DNA of 13,283 bases from Chloroflexota bacterium (GCA_022574265.1 JACZSI010000036.1:1-13283); one strand, 5' to 3'. Positions 1 through 6,186 are shown, counted from the stretch's first letter. Numbers and translations are program-made. The notes: generated by a model not told the origin, from the sequence alone.

Positions 1-1162
1 CCTCGGTCCGCGTCCGCAGCGTGATCGTGCCGCGCCCGTCCAGGGCGTCGGCGGCGTTGTCGATGAGGTTCGTCCAGACCTGGTTGAGCTCGCTGCCGTG
101 GGCCTCGATCTTGGGCAGGTCCGATGCGTACTCGCGCCGCACGTCGATCCCCTTGAGCTTGGAGCGCAGGATGAGCAGCGTGTTGTCGATCCCCTCGTGG
201 AGGTCCACGTCCTGGACCGGCGCCTGGTCGAGGTAGGCGTAGGACTTGAGCGCCTTGACGATGTCCGAGATGCGCCCGGCGCCCTGGCCGATCTCGGCGA
301 TCAGCAAGTGCATCGCGTAGGTTGCCGCCACGCGCCGCGCCGCCGCCGCCGCCCCGGTAGGAGCGGCGTCGCGCGTGAGCTCGGTGAGCGAGGCGGCATC
401 GTGGCCCAGGTCGACGAGCGCCGGCGCCAGCTCCCAGCCGTCGGAGGCGCCCAGCCCCTCGAGCCACGTCTCGACCTCGGCTTCGCGGTCGCTCCGCGTG
501 AGCGCGTCGATGTCCGGGGGCCTGCCCGCGGCCTCCCTGGCGCGCGCGGTCTCGCCTTCGATGCGCTCGATGACGCTCGCGGGGAGCCCAGCGCCGGCCA
601 GCGCGCGCTCGGCCGTCGCGGAGCGCTCGATCGCCTCGCCGACCTGGTCGGCGCCGCGCTTCACGGCGGCCGCCGGGTTGTTGAGCTCGTGGGCGACGCC
701 CGCGGTGAGCGTCCCGAGCTGGGCCATCTTCTCGCCCTGGCGGAGCATGCCTTCCGTGGAGCGCCAGCGGCCGAGGACCGTGTAGAACAGCGCGCGCGTC
801 GCGGGGAGGCTCGTGCTCAGCAGTCCGTCGAGCTGCTCCTTCGTGATGGCGACGAGCGTGGCGTCGGTGCGCGCGTTGACGGACGCCATGCGCGGGTTGC
901 CCTCGAGCAGCGCCATCTCGCCGACGACGTCGCCCACGCCCAAGACGTTGAGCAGCACCTCGCGCGGGCCGGAGGCCTTGACGACCTCCAGCGTGCCGTC
1001 CGTGATGACGTACGCGCGGTCGCCGGGGCTGCCCTCGGCGAAGAGCTGCTCGCCCGCCGCGACGTGCACGTCCTCCGCCTCCTCGCACAGCCGCCGGAGG
1101 TCGGCCTCCGGCAGGTCGCTGAAGAGCGGCACGCTCTTGAGCGTCTCGTACTGCTCGCTCAT
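1..1162 (-). CDS. Cyclic-nucleotide-binding sensor histidine kinase (3' end cut by window edge)
   Basis: A cytosolic sensor kinase; no membrane segment is visible. Residues ~1-120 form a cNMP-binding domain. Its phosphate-binding cassette (GEMALLEGNPRMAS, ~81-94) keeps the Glu (E82) and Arg (R91) that contact the cyclic phosphate in the CAP/PKA family, so it should bind a nucleotide. The H-box VAHELNNPAAAV puts the phosphorylated His at ~158. An N-box (LNQVWTNLIDNAADAL) lies near residue 360; the rest of the ATPase domain is beyond position 1. The H-to-N-box distance of ~200 residues is unusually long and contains an Ala/Glu-rich helical insert. The ATG at 1162-1160 overlaps the TGA of the upstream cyclase (ATGA), which implies translational coupling. 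The natural partner is the response regulator encoded two genes upstream. Function is inferred from motifs; the cAMP ligand is inferred from neighbours. Confidence 0.9.
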   Translation of the reverse strand, partial: MSEQYETLKSVPLFSDLPEADLRRLCEEAEDVHVAAGEQLFAEGSPGDRAYVITDGTLEVVKASGPREVLLNVLGVGDVVGEMALLEGNPRMASVNARTDATLVAITKEQLDGLLSTSLPATRALFYTVLGRWRSTEGMLRQGEKMAQLGTLTAGVAHELNNPAAAVKRGADQVGEAIERSATAERALAGAGLPASVIERIEGETARAREAAGRPPDIDALTRSDREAEVETWLEGLGASDGWELAPALVDLGHDAASLTELTRDAAPTGAAAAARRVAATYAMHLLIAEIGQGAGRISDIVKALKSYAYLDQAPVQDVDLHEGIDNTLLILRSKLKGIDVRREYASDLPKIEAHGSELNQVWTNLIDNAADALDGRGTITLRTRTE

Positions 1163-1974
1163 GCGCCCACGTTCAATAAGTAAGCCTCGACCGGCTCGGA
1201 GATGCCCTTGAGCCGCAGCGTGCGGTGCTCGGCGCCCGCTTGGCCGCTGAGCTTCGCGTAGACCTCCTCCGTCACGAGCACCTCCCCGCCCGCGGCCTCG
1301 CCCTGAAGGCGCGACGCGATGTTGACGGTGTCGCCCAGCGCGGTGTAGTCGCTGCAGTTGTCGGAGCCGACGACGCCGGTGTAAGCGAGGCCGGTGCTGA
1401 CGCCGATCCCGACCTGGAGGAGTCCCTCCTCCCCCGCCGCCGCGTTGATCCCGGGCATGGCCGCTTGGATCTCCCTAGCGGCCTCGACGGCACGGCGGGC
1501 GTGGTCCTCGTGCCGGACCGGCGCGTTGAAGAGCGCCAGGACGGCGTCGCCCAGGAAGTGGTCGACGATACCGTCGTGGCGCACGACGATCTCCCGGCAG
1601 CGCCGGAAGAAGTCGTCGACGATGGGCCGCATGGCCTCGGGGCCACGGTCGTGGACGAGCTGCGTGTAGCCGCGGAGGTCGGCGAACAGGACCGTGATGT
1701 CCGAGAGACCACCGGTCTCCCAGTGGACCCCTCAGATATTGCAGATGTTGGGGTTCTTGGCGCTCCGGTCCACGCCGAGGATGCGCCAGAGGCCGCCGCG
1801 CAGTCCGGTGAAGTGCATCTTCCGGTCCAGCACGTAAAACGCCACCCAAAGGGACATACGCCACCATTTCGCCGGCACGCCCGGGACCTCGCGGTTCTTG
1901 AAATGGTCGATGATGCAGTATTCGGACAGGCCGTCGTGCTGGTGTGCGGCCGCCCCCCGGTCTGAGTCTTTCAT
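1159..1974 (-). CDS. Class III nucleotide cyclase AC2, predicted selenoprotein (in-frame TGA = Sec81)
   Basis: Predicted to make a cyclic nucleotide from a nucleoside triphosphate. The reading frame runs from ATG 1974 (GGAG at 1983-1980) through 80 codons, a TGA at 1734-1732, then 190 more codons to TGA at 1161-1159. The catalytic domain only makes sense if the TGA is read through. The first metal Asp (FADLRGYT, D99) and strand beta-1 lie between the TGA and the first ATG (1632), with no ATG, GTG or TTG there. The second metal Asp is D143, the transition-state Asn/Arg are N218/R222 and the base-contact Thr is T211. The Lys usual in KxxGD is His139, which is odd. The motif before the domain is C78-N-I-U81. 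The upstream CxxC present in AC1 is absent here. It lies 15 nt after the RR/reductase gene and overlaps the kinase gene. A pseudogene is the main alternative. Confidence 0.85.
1701..1723 (-). promoter_or_regulatory. SECIS-like hairpin downstream of AC2 UGA
   Basis: In the mRNA, GGGAGACC pairs with GGUCUCUC around a GGU loop (8 bp with one G-U). It extends to 10 bp through a C-G and a U-G pair. The loop begins 18 nt after the UGA, has G at its first two positions and is 3 nt long. These values fit the bacterial SECIS rules as I recall them (loop 16-37 nt from UGA, G in the first two loop bases). They also match the spacing of the E. coli fdhF element. Confidence 0.75.
1732..1734 (-). other. 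In-frame UGA, predicted selenocysteine codon of AC2
   Basis: The TGA follows codons for P-N-I-C-N-I and is in the same frame as the cyclase domain (both frames are multiples of three from 1974). It occupies the last position of C-x-x-C in relatives as I remember them (consensus LCNxC). A SECIS-like hairpin starts 8 nt downstream of it. Confidence 0.8.
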
Positions 1975-1989
1975 GGCTGCTCCGTCTGC

Positions 1990-3645
1990 CTACACCGTCC
2001 GGAGATACTGGTGGACGAAGCTGATGGCGATGGCGCCATCGCCGACCGCCGAGGCCACGCGGCGCATGACGCCTTGGCGGACGTCGCCCACGGCGAAGAT
2101 GCCGGGCACGCTAGTCTCCAGCGAGTAGGGGTCGCGCGTCCAGCCCTTCGGCCGCTTGCCGCCGGGCATCACGTCGCGTCCCGTGAGGATGAAGCCTGCT
2201 TCGTTGCGCTCCACGAGGCCTGCCACCAAGTCGGTGTGCGGCTCGGCGCCGATGAAGACGAACATCGCGTCGGCGTCGATCGACGAGGTGGCGCCCGTGT
2301 CCACGTTCTTGTACGTCACCGACGCGAGCCGCCCGTCGCCGTGCGCCGCCGTGACCTCCGCGCTCAGCACCACCTCGATGTTCTCGGTGGAGGCGATCTG
2401 GTCGACCAGGTACTTCGACATGCCCTGCTCGATGGCCGGCGAACGCACGAGCATCGTCACCTTCTTGGCGTAGCGCGATAGGAACATCGCGCCCTGGCCG
2501 GCGGAGTTCGCTCCGCCCACGACGAGCACGTCGTGACCGCGGTAGTTGACGGCCTCGGTGGTGGCGGCGCCGTAGTAGACGCCGGCACCCGCCAGGTCCG
2601 ACGCGCCGGGGATATCGAGCAGCCGCACCGAGACGCCCGTGGCGATGATGAGCGCGTGGCAGCTCAGCTCGGTGCCGTCGCCGAGCGTGACGATGCGGTA
2701 GGGCCCCTCGACCCGGACCGCCGTCACCTCCTGCGCGGTCAGGATCTCGGCGCCGAAGCGCTCCGCCTGCGCGGTGGCCCGTCGCGCCAGGTCGGCGCCG
2801 CTGATGCCGTTGGGGAAGCCCAGGTAGTTCTCGATGCGGGAGCTGGTGCCGGCCTGACCGCCCGTCGCCTCGCGCTCGATCATCACGGTCCGCAGCCCCT
2901 CGGTGACGGCGTAGACGGCCGCGCCGAGTCCAGCCGGCCCCGCGCCGATGATGACGACGTCGTAGAACGGTTGCGTGGCCTGCGTCTGGAGTCCGGCCTT
3001 CTCGGCGAGCGCTTGCGTATCCGGCTCGATGAGCACCGTGCCGTCGGGGAAGAACGCGACGGGCAGCCGCCGGTCGTCGCCGACGGCCGCCTCGACGAGC
3101 TTGCGGGCCTCCTCGTCGGCCTCGATGTCGAGCCACTGGTAGGGGATGCGGTTGCGCGCCAGGAAGTCCTTGGCGTCGTGCGAGCTCCGCGACCAGAGCG
3201 TGCCGGCGATGCGGATGCCGTCGTAGGGCACGAGCACGTTGGCCGACCAGTCGCTGAGGAGGTCGTCGAGGATGGGATAGAGGTTGTCCTCGGGCGGGTC
3301 CCACGGCTTCATGAGGTAGTGGTCGAGGCCGACTTCGTTGATGGCGGCGATGGCGGCCGATGTGTCCGCGTACGCGGTCAGCAGCACCCGCTTCGCCTCC
3401 GGGTGCAGCTCGATGGCCTGAGCCAGGAACTCGGTGCCGGACATGCTGGGCATGCGCTGGTCCACGAGGAACAGCGCAACCGGCGTGTTGCGGCGCTTGA
3501 GCTCGGCCACCGCCGCGAGCGCGTCGGCCCCGGAGGCCGCTTTCACGATGCGGTAGTCGGAGCGGAAGTGCGAGCGGAGGTCGCGCTCGATAGCGTTCAG
3601 CACCTGCGGCTCGTCGTCGACGATCAGGATGACGGGTGTGGCCAT
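1990..3645 (-). CDS. Fused response regulator / glutaredoxin-like / thioredoxin-reductase-like FAD oxidoreductase
   Basis: A 551-residue three-domain protein. Residues 1-~120 are a receiver domain: acidic pair D10/D11, phosphoacceptor D62 in LFLVDQRMP, T90 and K113. Residues ~144-220 look like a glutaredoxin fold, but the CxxC position reads S-R-S-S (152-155). Residues ~228-551 are a thioredoxin-reductase-like FAD/NAD(P)H module with GAGPAG at 234-239 and a second nucleotide site at VVGGANSAGQ. Where thioredoxin reductase has its CxxC, this protein reads GVYYGAATTEA, without Cys. It matches the architecture known as fused response regulator/thioredoxin-disulfide reductase. The stop is TAG. 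I chose ATG 3645; an in-frame TTG at 3660 would add five residues. It lies 45 nt after the phosphodiesterase-like gene and 15 nt before AC2. Phosphorylation by the adjacent kinase is likely; the electron acceptor is unknown. Confidence 0.9.
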   Translation of the reverse strand: MATPVILIVDDEPQVLNAIERDLRSHFRSDYRIVKAASGADALAAVAELKRRNTPVALFLVDQRMPSMSGTEFLAQAIELHPEAKRVLLTAYADTSAAIAAINEVGLDHYLMKPWDPPEDNLYPILDDLLSDWSANVLVPYDGIRIAGTLWSRSSHDAKDFLARNRIPYQWLDIEADEEARKLVEAAVGDDRRLPVAFFPDGTVLIEPDTQALAEKAGLQTQATQPFYDVVIIGAGPAGLGAAVYAVTEGLRTVMIEREATGGQAGTSSRIENYLGFPNGISGADLARRATAQAERFGAEILTAQEVTAVRVEGPYRIVTLGDGTELSCHALIIATGVSVRLLDIPGASDLAGAGVYYGAATTEAVNYRGHDVLVVGGANSAGQGAMFLSRYAKKVTMLVRSPAIEQGMSKYLVDQIASTENIEVVLSAEVTAAHGDGRLASVTYKNVDTGATSSIDADAMFVFIGAEPHTDLVAGLVERNEAGFILTGRDVMPGGKRPKGWTRDPYSLETSVPGIFAVGDVRQGVMRRVASAVGDGAIAISFVHQYLRTV

Positions 3646-3690
3646 GCGTCCTGCGTCCAAGGCCGCCTGTTGCAGCTCGGGCAGTCCATC

Positions 3691-4461
3691 TCAGGCGACG
3701 ACCATGTTCTCATAGCCGGGCTCGAGCTCGACGCCGAGCGCGGACTCCACGAGAGCGAGCTCCTTCAGGACCTCGCTCTCGTGGGCCAGGCTGCGGTGCA
3801 CCGGGACGATGCGCGGCAGCTTCACGCCCGCTTCAAGCGCCTCGGCGAGCTCGCGCTGGAGCGTGCTCGGCGTGAGGTGCTTCGAGCGCCGCGCACGCTC
3901 GGCCAGGCGGTCCGGGAACGTGACGTCGACGAAGAGGACCTGGGGTGCGCGCTCGTGCGTGAAGAACGAGAGGAGCTTGCCGCCGGTATCGCCGGAGAAG
4001 CCGACGCGCGTGCCGTTCGCGCTCACGATGTAGCCGACGGTCGGCACCGGGTGGTCGGCGCGCACCGGGTCGACGTCGTAGCGAAGGACGCTCAAGCGTT
4101 CGCCCTCGGTGAGCGCGTGGAAGTTGAAGGACGGCGGCCCTTCGTTGAGCCCGCGCGTCAGGTCGGGGTAGACCTCGCCGTCGAGCAGGTGCGCGCGCAC
4201 GCTGTCCAGCGTCCGCTGCTCCGAGAACACGTCGATGGCGGTGGGCTCGTCGATGGTCGCGAGCCCAAGCGTCGGCAGGTCGCGGGCGTGGTCGAAGTGG
4301 AGGTGCGTCAGGAGGACGGCGGAGACGCGGCGCTGCTCGTCGGCGCCGAGCGTGCTCGCGAGGCTGCCGGCGTCGATCGCCAGCACGCCGTCGATGAGGA
4401 AGCACGTGTGGTGCGTCTCCTTCGTCTCGAGGTTATGGGCACCGAGGACGCGGACCTGCAT
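3691..4461 (-). CDS. Metallo-beta-lactamase-fold hydrolase, probable class II 3',5'-cyclic-nucleotide phosphodiesterase
   Basis: A 256-residue cytosolic protein. The metal site T-H53-L-H55-F-D57-H58 is followed by FSGDTGG (the later metal Asp) and HRSLAH near the C-terminus. The N-terminal block HTCFLIDGVLAIDAGSLAS followed by VLLTHLHFDHARDLP resembles class II cyclic-nucleotide phosphodiesterases (yeast PDE1 type, bacterial relatives) more than glyoxalases or lactonases. It begins 3 nt after the AC1 stop with a good GGAGG eight bases before ATG 4461, so it is co-translated with a cyclase. That context makes degradation of the cyclase product the most economical role. The stop is TGA (3693-3691), showing that TGA normally terminates here. 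A general MBL hydrolase or an RNase-Z-like enzyme remains possible. Confidence 0.8.
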   Translation of the reverse strand: MQVRVLGAHNLETKETHHTCFLIDGVLAIDAGSLASTLGADEQRRVSAVLLTHLHFDHARDLPTLGLATIDEPTAIDVFSEQRTLDSVRAHLLDGEVYPDLTRGLNEGPPSFNFHALTEGERLSVLRYDVDPVRADHPVPTVGYIVSANGTRVGFSGDTGGKLLSFFTHERAPQVLFVDVTFPDRLAERARRSKHLTPSTLQRELAEALEAGVKLPRIVPVHRSLAHESEVLKELALVESALGVELEPGYENMVVA

Positions 4462-4464
4462 GCG

Positions 4465-5238
4465 CTATGCCTCCGCGGCGTGGAGCACGCGGACGGCGAT
4501 CGGCTCGGCCTTGCCCTTGACCTCGAGCGAGCGCCGCTCGAGGTCCGGGAACCGCGAGGCCACGTCGGCGTAGAGCTCCTCGCTGATGATGACCTCGCCC
4601 GGCTGCGCCTCGGCCTGGAGCCTCGCGGCGGTGTTCACCGTGTCGCCCAGCGCCGTGAAGTCGTTTATCTCGCTCGTGCCGATCCTTCCGACGTAGGCGA
4701 GGCCCGCATGCACGCCGATGCCGATCGGCAACCACGGCTCGCCTGCGCCGTACCCCATGGCCCGGATCAGGTCGACGGCGCTGAGGACCGCGGCGCTGCG
4801 GTAGTCGGGGCCGGTCGGGCCCAGGATGAAGAGCGCCATGACCTCGTCGCCGACCATCTTGTCGATGATCGCGTTATGGTCGAGCAGCGCGTGCGTCGCG
4901 GTTTCGTAGAAGCGGTTGAGCATGGCGGCGAACGCGCTCGCGCCCATGCGCTCGCCGAGCTCGGTGGACCCGCGGACGTCAGCGAAGAGCACCGCGACGT
5001 CGACCTCCGCCCCACCCGGGGGCAGCTTTGTGTCTCACATGTTGCAGAGGTGCGGGCTCTTGCGCGAGGGGCGGTACCCGAGCGGCTTGGTCACGACGGA
5101 CCCGATGCCGGCCAGGGGTATCCGGCACATGCGGCATCGGTGCGAGCCGGGCAGCATCCCGAGCCGCGAGTGGTGGCGGCCCATCAGCACGTCGCGCCAG
5201 GCCTGCTCCGCCGCCGGGTCCACGTGTTCGTGCGTCAA
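4465..5238 (-). CDS. Class III adenylate cyclase AC1, predicted selenoprotein (in-frame TGA = Sec68)
   Basis: Predicted ATP to cAMP cyclase of 257 residues including Sec. Translation starts at TTG 5238, set by AAGGAG at 5252-5247 eight bases upstream. It runs 67 codons to TGA 5037-5035 and continues in frame to TAG 4467-4465. Residues 1-74 form a Cys-rich N-terminal module: C35-R-M-C38, then C65-N-M-U68, followed by the PPGGAEV linker. The cyclase domain carries metal Asp D87 (FADVRGST) and D131, adenine-contact K127 (KMVGD), T195, and N202/R206 in VNTAARL, so it looks fully active and ATP-specific. A GTG at 4992 could start a shorter product but would cut off strand beta-1. It heads the minus-strand cassette, 3 nt before the phosphodiesterase-like gene. 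Alternatives are two separate ORFs or a pseudogene. Confidence 0.87.
5007..5025 (-). promoter_or_regulatory. SECIS-like hairpin downstream of AC1 UGA
   Basis: In the mRNA, CUGCCCC pairs with GGGGCGG around a CGGGU loop (7 bp with one U-G). The loop begins 16 nt after the UGA and its second base is G. This fits bacterial SECIS geometry at the short end of the range. Pro-Pro-Gly-Gly codons in GC-rich DNA tend to form such a stem anyway, so taken alone it is weaker evidence than the AC2 hairpin. Confidence 0.6.
5035..5037 (-). other. In-frame UGA, predicted selenocysteine codon of AC1
   Basis: The TGA directly follows codons for P-H-L-C-N-M and precedes D-T-K-L-P-P-G-G-A-E-V, leading straight into the cyclase domain. 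It replaces the final Cys of a C-x2-C-x26-C-x2-C arrangement, leaving C-x-x-U. The nucleotides around both UGAs of the window share TCTGCAA-(y)-AT-(s)-TGA. Confidence 0.8.
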
Positions 5239-5246
5239 GTCGAGCG

Positions 5247-5252
5247 CTCCTT
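5247..5252 (-). promoter_or_regulatory. Shine-Dalgarno AAGGAG fixing the TTG start of AC1
   Basis: AAGGAG lies eight bases before the TTG at 5238-5236. No ATG lies in the 67 codons before the TGA except internal Met codons (M19, M28, M37, M67), which would remove part of the conserved N-terminal module. TTG is therefore the supported start. Confidence 0.65.
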
Positions 5253-5300
5253 GCCGGGGGGCTGAGCGGCCGTGCGCGTATCCAGCGCGGGCCGCGGGTC

Positions 5301-5329
5301 ATGGTACGCTCGGCCCCCGCCCGCGGCAA
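5301..5329 (-). promoter_or_regulatory. Possible sigma-70-type promoter for the AC1 cassette
   Basis: On the minus strand, TTGCCG (5329-5324) and TACCAT (5306-5301) are separated by 17 bases, each matching 4 of 6 consensus bases. This would give a leader of ~55 nt before AC1. It lies in the 109-nt gap between the 70-residue gene and AC1. It is a weak match, and readthrough from the cupin unit is also possible. Confidence 0.3.
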
Positions 5330-5347
5330 TCGCAAGGCTCGGTCCGC

Positions 5348-5560
5348 CTACGCCAACCCCTCGGTGTGCGTGCCCTCCACCACGGCGATGACGTCGTCGG
5401 ACGAGACGACCGCCTCCGTTCCAACGAGCTCGGGCGCGCCTAGCGTGTCGATGTAACGGATCCGCACCTGCGCCTCCGCGGGCATGACGTCGAGCACCTC
5501 GACGAGGCTCCCATCGGCAAGCGTGATCTGCGTCGACACCTTCAGGTTCGCGACGTTCAT
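5348..5560 (-). CDS. Small uncharacterised beta-rich protein (70 aa)
   Basis: I do not recognise a family. The 70-residue product (MNVANLKVSTQITLADGSLV at its start) is acidic, rich in Val/Ile/Thr, has no Cys and no membrane segment. Alternating hydrophobic stretches (QITLADGSLVEVLDV, AQVRIRYIDT, EAVVSSDDVIAVV) suggest a small beta barrel. The start ATG at 5560-5558 overlaps the TGA of the cupin gene (ATGA) and has GGGGGAG eight bases upstream, so it is a real, coupled gene. The stop is TAG. A longer frame through 5671 exists but has no better start and would overlap the cupin extensively. The tight pairing suggests it works with the cupin protein, but no function can be assigned. Confidence 0.75.
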   Translation of the reverse strand: MNVANLKVSTQITLADGSLVEVLDVMPAEAQVRIRYIDTLGAPELVGTEAVVSSDDVIAVVEGTHTEGLA

Positions 5561-5931
5561 CGTGTGCGCTCCCCCTGGGCCGGCGGGCGGCGCTCGAAAC
5601 GGCGGAACTCGATCGTCGTGCATCCATCCTCGGAGCGCCAGGGGCCGTGCGGCATGCCTGGCGGGCGGCACGCGTACATACCGGCGGTGAACGTCTGGCC
5701 GAGCGTGATGTCGTGGATGCTGCCCTCGATGATCCAGACCTCCTCCCAGAAGTCGTGGGACTGGGGGCCCATCGCGGACGTGTCGGTCCGCGGCTCGAAG
5801 TGCAGCATCCTGGTGTAGTCGCCGGTCTCTTCGTCGCGCGCGAGGATCTGCTCGCTCAAGCCCCGCACGCCGCCGACGGGCCGATGGGGGACCGAGGTGG
5901 GGTCGAAGAACTCAAGCTCCGGCTTCGGCAT
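5557..5931 (-). CDS. Single-domain cupin (ChrR-like)
   Basis: A 124-residue protein with one cupin barrel. Motif 1 is the region PQSHDFWEEVWIIEGS, giving likely metal ligands H59 and E63/E64. Motif 2 is PPGMPHGPWRSEDGC with H95 as distal ligand. The sequence resembles small ChrR/cupin_2-type proteins, whose members include dioxygenases, isomerases and sugar- or metal-binding regulators; the substrate cannot be read from the sequence. ATG 5931 has AGGAGG nine bases upstream. The gene overlaps the 70-residue downstream gene by 4 nt, and a second 109-nt gap separates that from AC1. The stop is TGA, another ordinary use of this codon as terminator. Confidence 0.8.
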   Translation of the reverse strand: MPKPELEFFDPTSVPHRPVGGVRGLSEQILARDEETGDYTRMLHFEPRTDTSAMGPQSHDFWEEVWIIEGSIHDITLGQTFTAGMYACRPPGMPHGPWRSEDGCTTIEFRRFERRPPAQGERTR

Positions 5932-6008
5932 GGTCTCGTTCCTCCTCGTCTCGACTTTGCCTCAAGACCTCGGCTCCTGATCGCGAGAGCGTCTGCGCTC
6001 CACAGCCG

Positions 6009-6186
6009 TTTCGACCATCCCCCCGGCCCCCTTCCTCGCCAGGAAGGGGGAGAGATAATCAGCTACGGGGGACACCCCCGTGCCCCCGGCAAAGGGGCTT
6101 CGCCCCTCTGCACTCTCCCTTCCCGTTCCGTTCGATCCCTCCCAGGAAGGACTCAGGGCTGGCTCTCTGCACTCCCCATGCCGTAC
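6009..6186 (+). repeat. Hairpin-rich dispersed repeat, copy A
   Basis: Starts at TTTCGACCATCCCCCC and contains three strong hairpins. The first is CCCCCTTCCT/AGGAAGGGGG around CGCC (6027-6050). The second is CGGGGG/CCCCCG around ACA (6066-6080). The third is AGGGGC/GCCCCT around TTC (6093-6107). The last 22 bases (6165-6186) match the far end of copy B at 20 of 22 positions. CTCTGCACTC occurs twice (6106-6115, 6165-6174), so this copy has an internal duplication or a ~59-bp insertion. It occupies the gene-free stretch 5932-6232 between the cupin (which reads away) and the 3' end of the binding-protein gene. I see no gene there. The hairpins could also end transcription but lack a U-tract. Confidence 0.85.

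Noticed and set aside
98..1183. A 361-codon plus-strand frame at the left end.
   Set aside because: It is antisense to the kinase, whose cNMP cassette, H-box and N-box are all recognisable on the minus strand.
1159..1632. AC2 starting at ATG 1632 as a stand-alone cyclase.
   Set aside because: This start removes strand beta-1 and the first metal-binding Asp (FADLRGYT), so the product would be dead. Readthrough of the TGA restores a complete domain.
4465..4992. AC1 starting at GTG 4992.
   Set aside because: It keeps D87 but cuts into the first strand (VAVLFADV). The upstream module is in frame, conserved in type and has a good ribosome-binding site. It is kept only as an alternative.
2533..5265. 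A 910-codon open frame on the plus strand.
   Set aside because: It is antisense to the reductase, phosphodiesterase and AC1 genes, which have clear family motifs. Its composition (Arg/Val/Asp/Glu-rich, no domains) is typical of a GC-rich shadow frame.
6027..6050. Rho-independent terminator for the binding-protein gene.
   Set aside because: The stem is strong but there is no U-tract after it on either strand, and the same hairpin recurs in copy B away from a comparable gene end; it is better described as part of the repeat.
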